Shown: positions 1 to 7,468, numbered from the stretch's first letter. The stretch is DNA of 10,439 nucleotides from Treponema sp. (GCA_031263435.1 JAISFT010000241.1:1-10439), one strand, 5' to 3'. Made by a program: numbers and translations. Notes: a model not told the origin generated them from the letters alone.

Positions 1-1083
1 CACCGGATTACGCTGGGCTTTGTTCTGAATCAGGAAAGAAACTGGTACGATTTGGAATTTGCCGTTGAAGAAAACGGACAAGAACGGGTTCCCCTGGCCC
101 TGACCGGGGCACGGCCCCACCTCCTGATCAACTACCAGACGGTTTTTCCCAACACCGGGGAGACCAGGATTCAGTTGAACAACGGGCAGAATCGTCCGGC
201 AGAGGGTTCTTCTGCAGTTACGGGGCAGGACTCTGCGGCACCGCAGCTTTCTTTGCAATCTGCTGCGATTGATGATGGGTCCGGGGCCTTGGATAATACG
301 CCGGTTGTTGCGGTGGAACCACCGGATGATGCGGTCCAGCCTGTTGTTGCGGCGGTGCCCCCGGATGATGCGGCCCAGCCTGTTGTTGCGGCGGAACCCC
401 CGGATGATGCGGCCCAGCCCGTTGTTGCGGCAGAACCGCCGGACGATGCGGCCCAGCCTGTTGTCGCGGCGGAGCCCCCGGACGATGCGGCCCTACCCGT
501 TGTTGCGACAGAGCCCCCGGATGATACGGCCCAGCCTGTTGTTGCGGCGGAGATTCCGGATGATGCGGCCCTGTCCGTTGTTGCGGCAGAACCACCGGCC
601 GATACGGCCCAGCCCGTACCAACTCAGAATCCCATGATAGTCATCGGCCAGTCCGGAAACGAGGAACCCCAACGATCTCCGGATATCCCGGGAGAGTCCC
701 CGGTACCGCCGCTTTTGTCTCCTGTCCGGGAGCTTATCCCCGACGGGGACAATACGGTAAAAGTGGTGCTGATTATGACCGGCTCCGGAAGTCCCGGTAT
801 CAGCCGCACTCCCGTTGTTAATACTTCCGGCCTCAATTCCGCTGCCGGGGAGGGGGCCCGTGCTTCCGGTACGTTTTATACGGTGCAGGTGGGGGCTTTC
901 CGGGAGCAGAAAAACGCCGCCGCCGCCTATGCGGCCCTTGAACGGGGCGGATTCAATCCTCTGTACGAATATCACCAAAACTTGACCCGGGTGGTGATCC
1001 CGGCGGTCGATCAAAGGGAACTGGTTCAGACCAGGGAGAAAATCAGGGCCCTGGGTTTTGGTGATCCCTATGTGCGGCAGTAA
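1..1083 (+). CDS. SPOR-domain envelope protein with Pro/Asp-rich tandem repeats (5'-truncated)
   Basis: The reading frame is open from the first base, so the gene begins before the window; a TTG at 52 is an internal leucine codon rather than a convincing start. Three parts are visible. An N-terminal segment (to about nt 190) contains VPLALTGARPHLLINYQ and is not a family I recognise. A low-complexity region follows, including eight 13-residue repeats (nt 304-615) and a Pro/Gly/Ser-rich linker to about nt 870. The last ~70 residues (nt 874-1080) form a SPOR domain, starting YTVQVGAF with an aromatic, Val/Ala pattern and ending in GDPYVRQ. SPOR domains are known to bind denuded septal peptidoglycan, so a periplasmic or cell-envelope location is likely, with the acidic Pro-rich stretch acting as a flexible spacer across the wall. 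The N-terminal anchor or signal peptide would lie outside the window. SPOR assignment is fairly secure; the protein's specific role is unknown. Confidence 0.85.
   Translation, partial: HRITLGFVLNQERNWYDLEFAVEENGQERVPLALTGARPHLLINYQTVFPNTGETRIQLNNGQNRPAEGSSAVTGQDSAAPQLSLQSAAIDDGSGALDNTPVVAVEPPDDAVQPVVAAVPPDDAAQPVVAAEPPDDAAQPVVAAEPPDDAAQPVVAAEPPDDAALPVVATEPPDDTAQPVVAAEIPDDAALSVVAAEPPADTAQPVPTQNPMIVIGQSGNEEPQRSPDIPGESPVPPLLSPVRELIPDGDNTVKVVLIMTGSGSPGISRTPVVNTSGLNSAAGEGARASGTFYTVQVGAFREQKNAAAAYAALERGGFNPLYEYHQNLTRVVIPAVDQRELVQTREKIRALGFGDPYVRQ
304..615 (+). repeat. 39-bp tandem repeat, 8 in-frame copies (13-aa VVAAEPPDDAAQP unit)
   Basis: Eight consecutive 39-nt units encode a 13-residue unit whose consensus is VVAAEPPDDAAQP. 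Copies 2 to 5 are nearly identical, and outer copies carry substitutions such as VVAVEPPDDAVQP, VVAAEIPDDAALS and VVAAEPPADTAQP. All unit lengths keep the frame. The pattern of conserved centre and diverged edges is what repeat expansion by slippage or unequal recombination leaves. The unit is stop-free in other frames too, which explains several spurious open frames over this stretch. Confidence 0.95.
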
Positions 1084-1109
1084 AAAACGAGTGGGGGTAG
1101 CGGAATAAC

Positions 1110-1127
1110 AAACACGTAAGTGTTTTT
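1110..1127 (+). terminator. Short hairpin plus T-run after the SPOR gene
   Basis: A 6-bp stem AAACAC/GTGTTT closed by a GTAA loop is followed directly by two more T residues, 27 nt after the TAA stop. This fits a small intrinsic terminator for the plus-strand gene. The stem is short and AT-containing, so strength is uncertain. Confidence 0.45.
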
Positions 1128-1141
1128 ATGGAGCGAGGGGT

Positions 1142-1224
1142 CGGCAACTGTGTTGCCGGAGCAGCGGCGGCGGGGTCCTTTTTAGGGGGCGCCACAGTAT
1201 AACAGCGCTTTTTGGTGCTCCCCC
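1142..1224. other. Hairpin-rich convergent spacer
   Basis: Two further inverted repeats lie between the SPOR gene and the tRNA. The first is a perfect 7-bp stem CGGCAAC/GTTGCCG with a TGT loop (1142-1158). The second pairs GGGGGCGCC (1185-1193) with GGTGCTCCCCC (1214-1224), leaving a CT bulge, and the plus-strand side continues into TTCTT. The second could end transcription of the plus-strand gene, or cap the tRNA trailer on the other strand. No open frame is supported here. The density of stems suggests a dispersed intergenic repeat, which cannot be shown from one copy. Confidence 0.45.
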
Positions 1225-1228
1225 TTCT

Positions 1229-1301
1229 TGATCCTGGGCCGAATCGGACGGCCGACCTGCCGCTTAGGAGGCGGCCGCTCTATCCACTGAGCTACAGGAC
1301 C
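1229..1301 (-). tRNA. tRNA-Arg (anticodon CCU)
   Basis: The minus strand folds into a full cloverleaf of 73 nt. The acceptor stem is GGTCCTG with CAGGATC (7 bp, one G-U). The D arm is GCTC/GAGC with the conserved GG in the loop. The anticodon stem is GCCGC/GCGGC around the loop CTCCTAA, giving anticodon CCT. The variable loop is AGGTC, the T stem GGCCG/CGGCC, and the discriminator is A. CCA is not encoded. The anticodon decodes AGG as arginine. The T loop reads TCCGATT rather than the usual TTCGATT, so position 55, normally the pseudouridine, is C. The gene lies 30 nt after the hemerythrin stop codon on the same strand, so it may be co-transcribed with that operon or use a weak TATGAT-like -10 at 1322-1327. 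Confidence 0.95.
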
Positions 1302-1331
1302 TGACCAAGTTTCTTTACTGTATCATAATGA

Positions 1332-1841
1332 TTATTTTATGACCAGCCGCTTGGCTTCCGTCCCGGCTGTGGCGGGAGTTTCCTGCTTGACCTTCATCGT
1401 GATGTTGTGCAGAGCCCCTTCCCGCTTGAGTTTAATAAGGTACATGCCCATTTTCTTGTCGCATACGGCGATATGGGCCAGGACCCAGTCTTTGAGGAAC
1501 AGGACAAGATCGTTGGCGCTGACCTTTTGATCTGCCTGGAAATCCTGAACCTGACGGAGCACTTCTTTAACAAAATCCGAATGTTCTTTCTTGTGGACCT
1601 TGTAGTCCGGGTAATTCACCCGCTCCATGATCTTTTCTTCCGTGCTAAAATGGTAGCCTACATAGTCCACCATGCCGCGGATGGCGCTCATGAATGCAAC
1701 TTTGGATTTGTCCCAGCCCTGGACACTTGCCTCGTGGAGTCTGTTGGTAAGATTAATCAGTTCCTTGTGCTGTTCATCAACAAGACGGATGCCTACTGAA
1801 TATGAATCGTGCCATTCAACAATTTGTTTTTTTAGCTTCAT
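1332..1841 (-). CDS. Bacteriohemerythrin (di-iron O2-binding protein)
   Basis: This 169-residue protein has the complete ligand set of bacterial hemerythrins: His25 (in DEQHKEL), His64 and Glu68 (in HFSTEE), His83 and His87 (in HKKEH), His123 and Asp128 (in HIAVCD). The N-terminal motif WHDSYSVGI also matches the family. Such proteins form a four-helix bundle that binds O2 at a non-haem di-iron site in the cytoplasm and serve in oxygen storage, delivery or sensing. The core ends near residue 135, and a basic tail of about 35 residues follows that has no clear motif, slightly longer than a stand-alone domain. No methyl-accepting or output domain is attached. The start follows a GGAGG at 1851-1855 that sits inside the end of the acyl-CoA synthetase gene, and only 2 nt separate the two genes, pointing to co-transcription and possibly coupled translation. 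Identification is secure; physiological role is inferred. Confidence 0.95.
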   Translation of the reverse strand: MKLKKQIVEWHDSYSVGIRLVDEQHKELINLTNRLHEASVQGWDKSKVAFMSAIRGMVDYVGYHFSTEEKIMERVNYPDYKVHKKEHSDFVKEVLRQVQDFQADQKVSANDLVLFLKDWVLAHIAVCDKKMGMYLIKLKREGALHNITMKVKQETPATAGTEAKRLVIK

Positions 1842-1843
1842 AG

Positions 1844-3562
1844 TTACTTACCTCCGTTTGCTGCTCTATTTCTGAGCACGTTTCGCTGAATCTTGCCGCT
1901 TACTGTTTTAGGCAATTCCTCCACAAATTCCACTATCCGCGGGTACTTGTAAGGGGCGGTTACCCGCTTTACATGGTTCTGCAGTTCCCTGACCAGATTC
2001 TCCGAGGCCCGGAAACCGCGGGCCAGTACGATGGTGGCCTTGACTACCTGGCCTCGCACCGGGTCCGGGACAGCGGTTACTGCACATTCCAGCACCGAAG
2101 GGTGTTCCATCAGGGCGCTTTCCACCTCAAAGGGGCCGATACGGTAACCGGAACACTTGATTACATCATCGTTCCGGCCCACAAACCAATAGTAGCCGTC
2201 TTCGTCATGCCAGGCCATGTCCCCGGTACGGTAAACCCCATTATACCACACGGATCGGGTGATTTCATTGTCCTTCCAGTAAGCTGTAAAGAGTCCCGGC
2301 GGTTTCCCCTCCATATCGTTGATGGAGGACGGATTCTCTATGCCGGGATTCCCGGCAGTAGTGATGCTTATATTCCCCACGATGCCGTCATCACAGGGTT
2401 GTCCCTCCTCATCCAGCAGGGTAAGTCCGAAAAGGGGGGCAGGTTTTCCCATGGAACCCGGTTTTACCGGGAGCCAGGTAAAGGCGGCTGCCATTACCGA
2501 TGTTTCCGACTGGCCGAAGCCTTCCCGAATTTCCAGACCTGTCATTTCCTTTATCTTGTTATAGACTTCGGGGCTCAGGGGCTCCCCTGCCACCGAAGTA
2601 TGTTCGATAAAACTAAAGTCCCAGCCGGAAAGATCTTCCTTGATAAGAAAACGGAAGACCGTCGCGGGGGCGCAAAAGCTTGCAGGCCGCAGGCGCTGCA
2701 GGGCGGAAAGCATCCCCTGGGGGTTAAACTTTTCCGTATCGTAGGCCCCGACGGCTGCCCCGCAGATCCACTGGCCGTAGATTTTGCCCCAGGCAAACTT
2801 GGCCCAGCCCGAATCGGTCTGGGTCAAATGAACTTTGTTGTCCTGGACACACTGCCAATACTTGGCGGTAACGATGTGGCCCAGGGGGAGGCTGTGGTTG
2901 TGGAGTACCATCTTGGGCATCCCCGTGGTCCCGGAAGAAAAGTACACCAACATAGGATCCAGGGTCCGGGTATCTGCGTCTCCCTGAGGACGGCTAAAAA
3001 TCTCCGGGGCTTCTTCAATCGCCCCGCAGAGGTCAATAAAACCGGCAGGAACCCTGGCCCCTGCCAAAGCTGTCTTCTTTACTGTACTGCAGTCCGGCAA
3101 TGCAGTGCAGATACTATCCACCAACTCTTTATCGTCAATACCAATCAAAAACTTAACCTCCGCTATGTTGCAGCGGTAGACCAGATCTTTGGGGGTAAGC
3201 TGATAGGTGGCGGGAATACAAACCGCACCGATTTTCATCAGGGCGATCATCAGAATCCAGACCTCCGGACGCTGTTTGAGGATCAGCATGACCACATCAC
3301 CCTTGCCCAAGCCCTGGGCCAGGAGCATGTTTGCCGCTTTATCGCTCAGCCTTTTCATATCTGCAAAGCTGTAAGAGCGAATATCGCCTGAGTCGTTGGT
3401 CCACAACAGGGCAAGTTTGCCCGGATCGAGCCGGGCCCATTCGTCAACTACATCGTAGGCAAAGTTGAAATTTTCCGGTACCGTACAGCGGTAATTGGCA
3501 AAAAAATCTTCATAGCTGTCAAATTCAATCCGGGGACAGTACCGGGATAGTATCTCGTTCAT
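1844..3562 (-). CDS. AMP-forming acyl-CoA synthetase (acetate/medium-chain type)
   Basis: This 572-residue enzyme belongs to the ANL adenylate-forming superfamily: it activates a carboxylic acid with ATP to an acyl-AMP and then transfers the acyl group to CoA. Visible motifs, in order: P-loop YFSSGTTGMPK (207-217), GFGQSET (about 348-354), YRTGD (444-448), the hinge region GRNDDVIKCSGYRIGPFEVE (462-481), and PKTVSGKIQR (551-560) with the catalytic Lys557. The length and the GYRIGPFEVE motif resemble medium-chain (ACSM-like) synthetases more than the ~650-residue acetyl-CoA synthetase, so the substrate could be acetate, propionate, butyrate or an aromatic acid. The frame is open to 3640, but the ATG at 3562 is chosen because it avoids overlap with the upstream gene (stop at 3571), begins MNEILSRYC, and has AGGA about 12 nt before it. 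The upstream regulator gene and downstream hemerythrin gene are 8 and 2 nt away. Family is certain, substrate not. Confidence 0.93.
   Translation of the reverse strand: MNEILSRYCPRIEFDSYEDFFANYRCTVPENFNFAYDVVDEWARLDPGKLALLWTNDSGDIRSYSFADMKRLSDKAANMLLAQGLGKGDVVMLILKQRPEVWILMIALMKIGAVCIPATYQLTPKDLVYRCNIAEVKFLIGIDDKELVDSICTALPDCSTVKKTALAGARVPAGFIDLCGAIEEAPEIFSRPQGDADTRTLDPMLVYFSSGTTGMPKMVLHNHSLPLGHIVTAKYWQCVQDNKVHLTQTDSGWAKFAWGKIYGQWICGAAVGAYDTEKFNPQGMLSALQRLRPASFCAPATVFRFLIKEDLSGWDFSFIEHTSVAGEPLSPEVYNKIKEMTGLEIREGFGQSETSVMAAAFTWLPVKPGSMGKPAPLFGLTLLDEEGQPCDDGIVGNISITTAGNPGIENPSSINDMEGKPPGLFTAYWKDNEITRSVWYNGVYRTGDMAWHDEDGYYWFVGRNDDVIKCSGYRIGPFEVESALMEHPSVLECAVTAVPDPVRGQVVKATIVLARGFRASENLVRELQNHVKRVTAPYKYPRIVEFVEELPKTVSGKIQRNVLRNRAANGGK
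1851..1855 (-). promoter_or_regulatory. Ribosome binding site of the hemerythrin gene, within the preceding gene
   Basis: GGAGG on the minus strand, 9 nt before the hemerythrin ATG, is embedded in the last codons of the acyl-CoA synthetase gene. It fixes the hemerythrin start and suggests translational coupling. Confidence 0.7.
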
Positions 3563-3570
3563 GGCTGGTG

Positions 3571-4152
3571 TTATTCCTGAATAATCGTGATAAACCGTGC
3601 AACGGCCTTGTGGTTTTCCCCTGCTTCCCCCAGGGCGCATTGGGCATGGAGAAGCCGGGCGTCAAAGTAGATCGAATCCCCGGCGGACAGATCGTAATTC
3701 CGTGTCCCTACCGTTACCCGGACTTTTCCTTCGACTATGTAGTTGAATTCCTGCCCGGAATGGCAGACCATTGGGGCGCCTGCCTTTTCGGGGTCCAGAG
3801 TTACCAGCAGGGGTTCCATGGTCCGGTCTTTGAAATTGTAGGCCAGGCTTGAATATTCGTAGCCCGGATACCGTTCAACCTGGATACCTTTCCCGGCCCG
3901 GCATACGCTGGCGGTTTCCATGCGGGGGTCGTCCCCGGTCAGGAGTACGGTGGTATCCGTTCCCAACCGGTTTGAGATCTTGTAAAGTACGCTGATGGGA
4001 ATATCCGACTCGCCGGATTCGTATTTTTCGTAAATTTCAAAGGAAATCCCGATGTCCCGGGCCATGTCAATGGCGCTTATCTCCATAATCTCCCGAAATT
4101 CCCTGATCCTGCCGGGGATCTGGCTTAACTGTCCTGTCTCCCTGTCATTCAT
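3571..4152 (-). CDS. XRE-family HTH regulator with C-terminal cupin domain
   Basis: The 193-residue protein has an XRE/Cro-type helix-turn-helix at about residues 13-70 (IREFREIMEISAIDMARDIGIS then YEKYESGES) and a cupin_2 fold at about 115-190. The cupin has HSGQEFNYIVEGKV (H131, E135, G142) and GDSIYFDARLLHA (G158, H169), so only part of the usual His/Glu metal set is present. Proteins with this architecture bind DNA and usually respond to a small molecule held in the cupin barrel. It lies 8 nt upstream of the acyl-CoA synthetase gene and 20 nt downstream of the PHP gene, and probably regulates its own operon in response to an acid or acyl-CoA-linked ligand; that is inference. No Shine-Dalgarno is visible before the ATG at 4152; a TATAGT sits about 10 nt upstream, so an internal promoter giving a near-leaderless transcript is possible but has no matching -35. 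Start is therefore less certain than family. Confidence 0.9.
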   Translation of the reverse strand: MNDRETGQLSQIPGRIREFREIMEISAIDMARDIGISFEIYEKYESGESDIPISVLYKISNRLGTDTTVLLTGDDPRMETASVCRAGKGIQVERYPGYEYSSLAYNFKDRTMEPLLVTLDPEKAGAPMVCHSGQEFNYIVEGKVRVTVGTRNYDLSAGDSIYFDARLLHAQCALGEAGENHKAVARFITIIQE

Positions 4153-4172
4153 AGCGGGTTAACTATACCCAA

Positions 4173-4979
4173 TTAGCCCTGTTCGCAAAAGCCCCAAAAG
4201 TCCCTTGACTTTACCCGTTCATTCCGGTCCAGAATTTTAAGGGGAACGTCGATGCGCTCATCTCCCCCGCTTTCCAGGCGGTCCCTTTCAACCTTTAGAT
4301 CTCCGGGGCGCCGCAGTCCGCCGTTCTTTATTATGGCCGCAAAATCGGCGGCGCTTTCCAGTTTTTGTTCCAGGTAAACGCCGTACAAATTTCCTTCTTC
4401 CGCCTGATCGACATGGTGAATATCCGATCCGGCGCTTAACGGAAGACCAAGCATGGCGGCATAACGCAGGGCCAGGGCATCATAGTACGGCTCGTGGTTC
4501 CCCGCATTGGCGACCTCTACGGCATCGATAAGCTCCGGCGTCAGGCATATTTCCCTGATATAATGATGCTGCCGGAAGGGATGGGCGTGGATTACGCAGC
4601 CCCCCGCAGCCTTTACGGCCTGGTGTTGGGCCTTTCGTGTCCAGCGCTTTGTTTCCGGGTGTTCCAGAAGCCAGTCCTTGTCCAGGCCGTATACGAGATA
4701 ATCATCACCTTCAAAAGTTTCTTCCCAGCCAAAAAATACGTCCAGGCCCCGGCGCAGCCCCTCTTCGCGGGTTTCTTCAAAGCTCCGGCAAAATTCATTA
4801 ACCCATTCCCGCCAGGGAAGGCGCCGGTCCACAGCGCAATTTCCCCGGTAAAAATGATCCGTTATAAATATTCCGGAATAACCGGAATCCAGGTAGTATT
4901 TTATATAATCCCGGCCCCGGGCGGAGGCGCAAAGGCTTCCCCGGCAGGTATGCAGGTGCATTTCATACAGATAAGCCAT
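4173..4979 (-). CDS. PHP-domain metal-dependent phosphoesterase
   Basis: The 268-residue product shows the PHP (polymerase and histidinol phosphatase) metal-binding motifs in order: HLHT (H8, H10), TDH (40-42), GWEE (E86 or E87), HAHP (H131, H133) and AGSDIHH (D186, H188). These residues normally hold two or three divalent metals and hydrolyse phosphoester bonds, on nucleotides, oligonucleotides or sugar phosphates. It has no polymerase or nuclease partner domain and is near the usual length of stand-alone YciV/TrpH-like members, but the substrate cannot be told. The last ~35 residues are charged and outside the fold. It is the first gene of the minus-strand array, 18 nt before the regulator's start. 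No Shine-Dalgarno precedes the ATG at 4979; a TATGAT at 4986-4991 lies so close that a leaderless message is conceivable. A second ATG at residue 7 is too close to the HLH motif to be preferred. Confidence 0.88.
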   Translation of the reverse strand: MAYLYEMHLHTCRGSLCASARGRDYIKYYLDSGYSGIFITDHFYRGNCAVDRRLPWREWVNEFCRSFEETREEGLRRGLDVFFGWEETFEGDDYLVYGLDKDWLLEHPETKRWTRKAQHQAVKAAGGCVIHAHPFRQHHYIREICLTPELIDAVEVANAGNHEPYYDALALRYAAMLGLPLSAGSDIHHVDQAEEGNLYGVYLEQKLESAADFAAIIKNGGLRRPGDLKVERDRLESGGDERIDVPLKILDRNERVKSRDFWGFCEQG

Positions 4980-5023
4980 AACTGCATCATACTACACTGT
5001 ACGGATAAATTTTAATAGTACAT

Positions 5024-5052
5024 TTGAAATTGGCCTTTAATTCCGGTATTAT
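5024..5052 (+). promoter_or_regulatory. Sigma70-like promoter for the chemoreceptor gene
   Basis: TTGAAA (5024-5029), a 17-nt spacer, and TATTAT (5047-5052) form a near-consensus promoter facing the chemoreceptor gene. The start of transcription would fall near 5059, leaving a 5' leader of about 130 nt. It is the best promoter match in the 211-nt divergent spacer; I see no equally good one for the minus-strand operon. Confidence 0.55.
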
Positions 5053-5122
5053 TTGTTTTCTTTCAAAAAACCGGTAAAAAAACACAATGGACTGGAAATT
5101 TTCCGCCGCAGGAACTATTACA

Positions 5123-5148
5123 TAAATAGATTGTTGCCGGGCCAAATT
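5123..5148 (+). promoter_or_regulatory. Possible sigma28 (FliA)-like promoter
   Basis: TAAA (5123-5126), 14 nt, then GCCAAATT (5141-5148) partly resembles the motility sigma factor consensus TAAA-N15-GCCGATAA. Position about 45 nt before a chemoreceptor start codon makes it plausible, but the spacer is one base short and the second half of the -10 matches poorly. Confidence 0.25.
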
Positions 5149-5190
5149 TGTTAATTTGGAATTCGGACATGGATTATCGGGAAGGATGAC

Positions 5191-7389
5191 ATGAAGATTG
5201 GGAAAAAGCTTATTATTATGATTATTGCCCTTAATATTGCGGGCATTGGTGTTTTATTAGGGACTATCCTGAATATTTCCCAGAATCAGATTGTTTCCCT
5301 GGTCAACAGTGAACTGGTAAATTTGGCACGCAACGAAGCCAAGGAAGTTGAAGTATGGCTGAATCCCTATTTTAGCGTTGTACGAGCGCTGGCTCAATCA
5401 ATGGAGGCATACGACGAAATAGACCCTGCCCAGCGGCGTTTTTTTTATAATCTGCTGCTTAAACAGGTAGCGCTGAATAATTCGGAGCTATCCGCTGTTT
5501 GGGCCTGTTGGGAACCGAATGCCATGGACGGAATGGACGCTTATTATGCCAACACCAACGGAACGGATGAGACGGGAAGATTCATTTCCTATTGGACTGT
5601 TGCCGGGGGAGTCCCCATGCTGAATAAGACAGTGGGTTATGCAACCAGCGGTTCCGGGGATTTCTACCAGATTCCCCTGCAGAGCGGCAAAGAAACCATT
5701 GTGGAACCCTATTTTTACACAATCGGCGGGGTTAATACGCTGATTACCTCCCTGGCTGTTCCGGTAAAAAAGAACGGCAGGGTCATCGCCGTTACCGGTG
5801 TTGATATTGCCCTGTCCAGAATTCAGGCCGGCCTGGAGGATATTAAGCCCTACGAAGGCAGTATTGCCATGGTTTTCAGCAACGGGGGACGGGTATCGGG
5901 CCATTTTGATCCTTCCCGGCTTGGAAAATCCATGAGCGTCAGCGAAGTAGATTTGGCCGGCCAATATTTGGGGGATTTCATGAAGGCCATAAAATCCGGT
6001 TCCGAGTATTTTTTTTCCAACACAATTACTGTCGGCGGGCAAAAGAACAATTATGTGATTATCGGCGTTCCGATTTCTATAGGGGAAACCGGTACCCCCT
6101 GGGATTTGGGAATAGGGGTGCCCCGTAATATTATTACCGCGCCGATATTCAGAATGTTGAGGATAAGCATTATCATAAGTGTTTTGATGATTCTGGTTAT
6201 ATCCGCTGCGGCCTTTCTGATTGCCCGGTCAATCAGCAGTCCCCTTAAATACATGATGAAAATATTTACCAGCATTGGGGAAGGGGATTTGACCCAGCAG
6301 TTGAACATTCACCGGAATGATGAAATAGGGGACATGTCCGGTGTTTTTGACGGCACCATGCAGAAGATAAAAAACCTGGTGGTTACCATTAAAAACCAAA
6401 GTGCGGCGCTTTTTAATATTGGCAATGAGCTTTCCAGCAATATGATCCAGACTGCATCGTCGATCAACGAAATTACCACCAATATCCAGACCATAAAAGG
6501 CCGGGTTATCAATCAGTCCGCATCGGTAAATGAAACCAGCGCCACCATGGAACAGATCACCGTTAATATTGGCAAGCTTAATACCCAGGTGGACAACCAG
6601 AGCGCCAATGTTGCCCAGTCGTCTGCTGCTGTCGAAGAAATGCTTGCCAATATCCAGTCTGTTTCCCAGACTCTTGTTAACAATGCCGACAACGTTAAAG
6701 AGTTAATAGATTCTTCCGAGATAGGACGTTCCGGTCTTCACGGGGTGGCGGAAGATATTCAGGAAATTGCCCGGGAATCCGAGGGGCTTCTGGAAATTAA
6801 TGCGGTGATGCAAAACATTGCCAGCCAGACCAATCTTCTGTCGATGAATGCGGCCATTGAGGCGGCCCATGCCGGAGAAGCGGGAAGAGGCTTTGCCGTA
6901 GTGGCCGATGAGATCCGCAAGCTTGCTGAAAATTCCGGGGAACAATCCAAAACTATTTCTTCGGTTCTTAAAAAGATTAAGGATTCTATCGACAAGATTA
7001 CCAAATCTACCGAAAGTGTTCTTAATAAATTCGAGGCCATAGAACTCGGGGTAAAGATCGTTTCGGACCAGGAAGAACACATCCGAACCGCTATGGAGGA
7101 GCAAAACGAGGGGAGCAAACAGATACTGGATGCCATTGGCCGCCTGAACGAAACAACCCAAATCGTTAAAAACGGCTCCCGGGAAATGCAGGAGGGGAGC
7201 ATACAGGTTATTCAGGAGAGTAAAAGTCTGGAACTGGTAACCCAGGAGATTACCACTGAAATGAACACTATGGCCTCCGGCGCGGATCAGATCAATGCGG
7301 CGGTAAAACGGGTCAACACCATCAGCGGGGAAAACAAAGAAAGCACCGATGTTCTGGTCCAGGAAGTATCGAAATTCAAGGTTGAATGA
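5191..7389 (+). CDS. Methyl-accepting chemotaxis protein (dCACHE-HAMP-MA)
   Basis: A 732-residue transmembrane chemoreceptor. Residues 7-29 form the first membrane helix. Residues ~40-310 form a periplasmic double-CACHE sensor, including [16 protein letters not shown] and [11 protein letters not shown]. The second membrane helix is at about 324-345, followed by a HAMP domain (346-400, with [18 protein letters not shown]). The rest is the cytoplasmic signalling coiled coil, whose tip motif runs from about 540 to 582, with [18 protein letters not shown] at 561-578. It should receive a small extracellular ligand and control CheA through CheW. The C-terminus ends SKFKVE, without the NWETF-type pentapeptide that tethers CheR/CheB in some species. 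The start is supported by GAAGGA 4 nt before ATG. It is monocistronic: divergent from the PHP operon and closed by a strong terminator. I cannot name the ligand. Confidence 0.96.
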   Translation: MKIGKKLIIMIIALNIAGIGVLLGTILNISQNQIVSLVNSELVNLARNEAKEVEVWLNPYFSVVRALAQSMEAYDEIDPAQRRFFYNLLLKQVALNNSELSAVWACWEPNAMDGMDAYYANTNGTDETGRFISYWTVAGGVPMLNKTVGYATSGSGDFYQIPLQSGKETIVEPYFYTIGGVNTLITSLAVPVKKNGRVIAVTGVDIALSRIQAGLEDIKPYEGSIAMVFSNGGRVSGHFDPSRLGKSMSVSEVDLAGQYLGDFMKAIKSGSEYFFSNTITVGGQKNNYVIIGVPISIGETGTPWDLGIGVPRNIITAPIFRMLRISIIISVLMILVISAAAFLIARSISSPLKYMMKIFTSIGEGDLTQQLNIHRNDEIGDMSGVFDGTMQKIKNLVVTIKNQSAALFNIGNELSSNMIQTASSINEITTNIQTIKGRVINQSASVNETSATMEQITVNIGKLNTQVDNQSANVAQSSAAVEEMLANIQSVSQTLVNNADNVKELIDSSEIGRSGLHGVAEDIQEIARESEGLLEINAVMQNIASQTNLLSMNAAIEAAHAGEAGRGFAVVADEIRKLAENSGEQSKTISSVLKKIKDSIDKITKSTESVLNKFEAIELGVKIVSDQEEHIRTAMEEQNEGSKQILDAIGRLNETTQIVKNGSREMQEGSIQVIQESKSLELVTQEITTEMNTMASGADQINAAVKRVNTISGENKESTDVLVQEVSKFKVE

Positions 7390-7399
7390 TACAGGCCCG

Positions 7400-7434
7400 A
7401 AAACAAAACCCCCGCCGGGCGGGGGTTTTGTTTT
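7400..7434. terminator. Bidirectional intrinsic terminator
   Basis: A perfect 16-bp stem (7400-7415 with 7419-7434) has loop CGG. Its base is AAAACAAAA/TTTTGTTTT and its top CCCCCGC/GCGGGGG. Both strands therefore show a GC-rich hairpin followed by a T-rich tract, so it can stop the chemoreceptor message on the plus strand and the ABC ATPase message on the minus strand, which converge here. Confidence 0.95.
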
Positions 7435-7468
7435 GTTCGGCGCTCAGGCCTAAAGCGGAGGAACCCCG

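Noticed and set aside
218..1014. Overlapping open frames on both strands across the repeat tract (Pro/Gln/His-rich and Arg/Leu-rich products)
   Set aside because: They arise because the 39-bp unit has no stop in several frames. Only the frame ending in the SPOR domain has a recognisable fold.
1322..1327. Dedicated tRNA promoter (TATGAT)
   Set aside because: No -35 at 16-18 nt is present, so read-through from the hemerythrin operon is equally likely; mentioned only in the tRNA entry.
1973..3391. 472-codon plus-strand frame opposite the acyl-CoA synthetase gene
   Set aside because: The product shows no family motif, and the opposite strand encodes a complete enzyme with all motifs. It is a shadow of GC-biased codon use.
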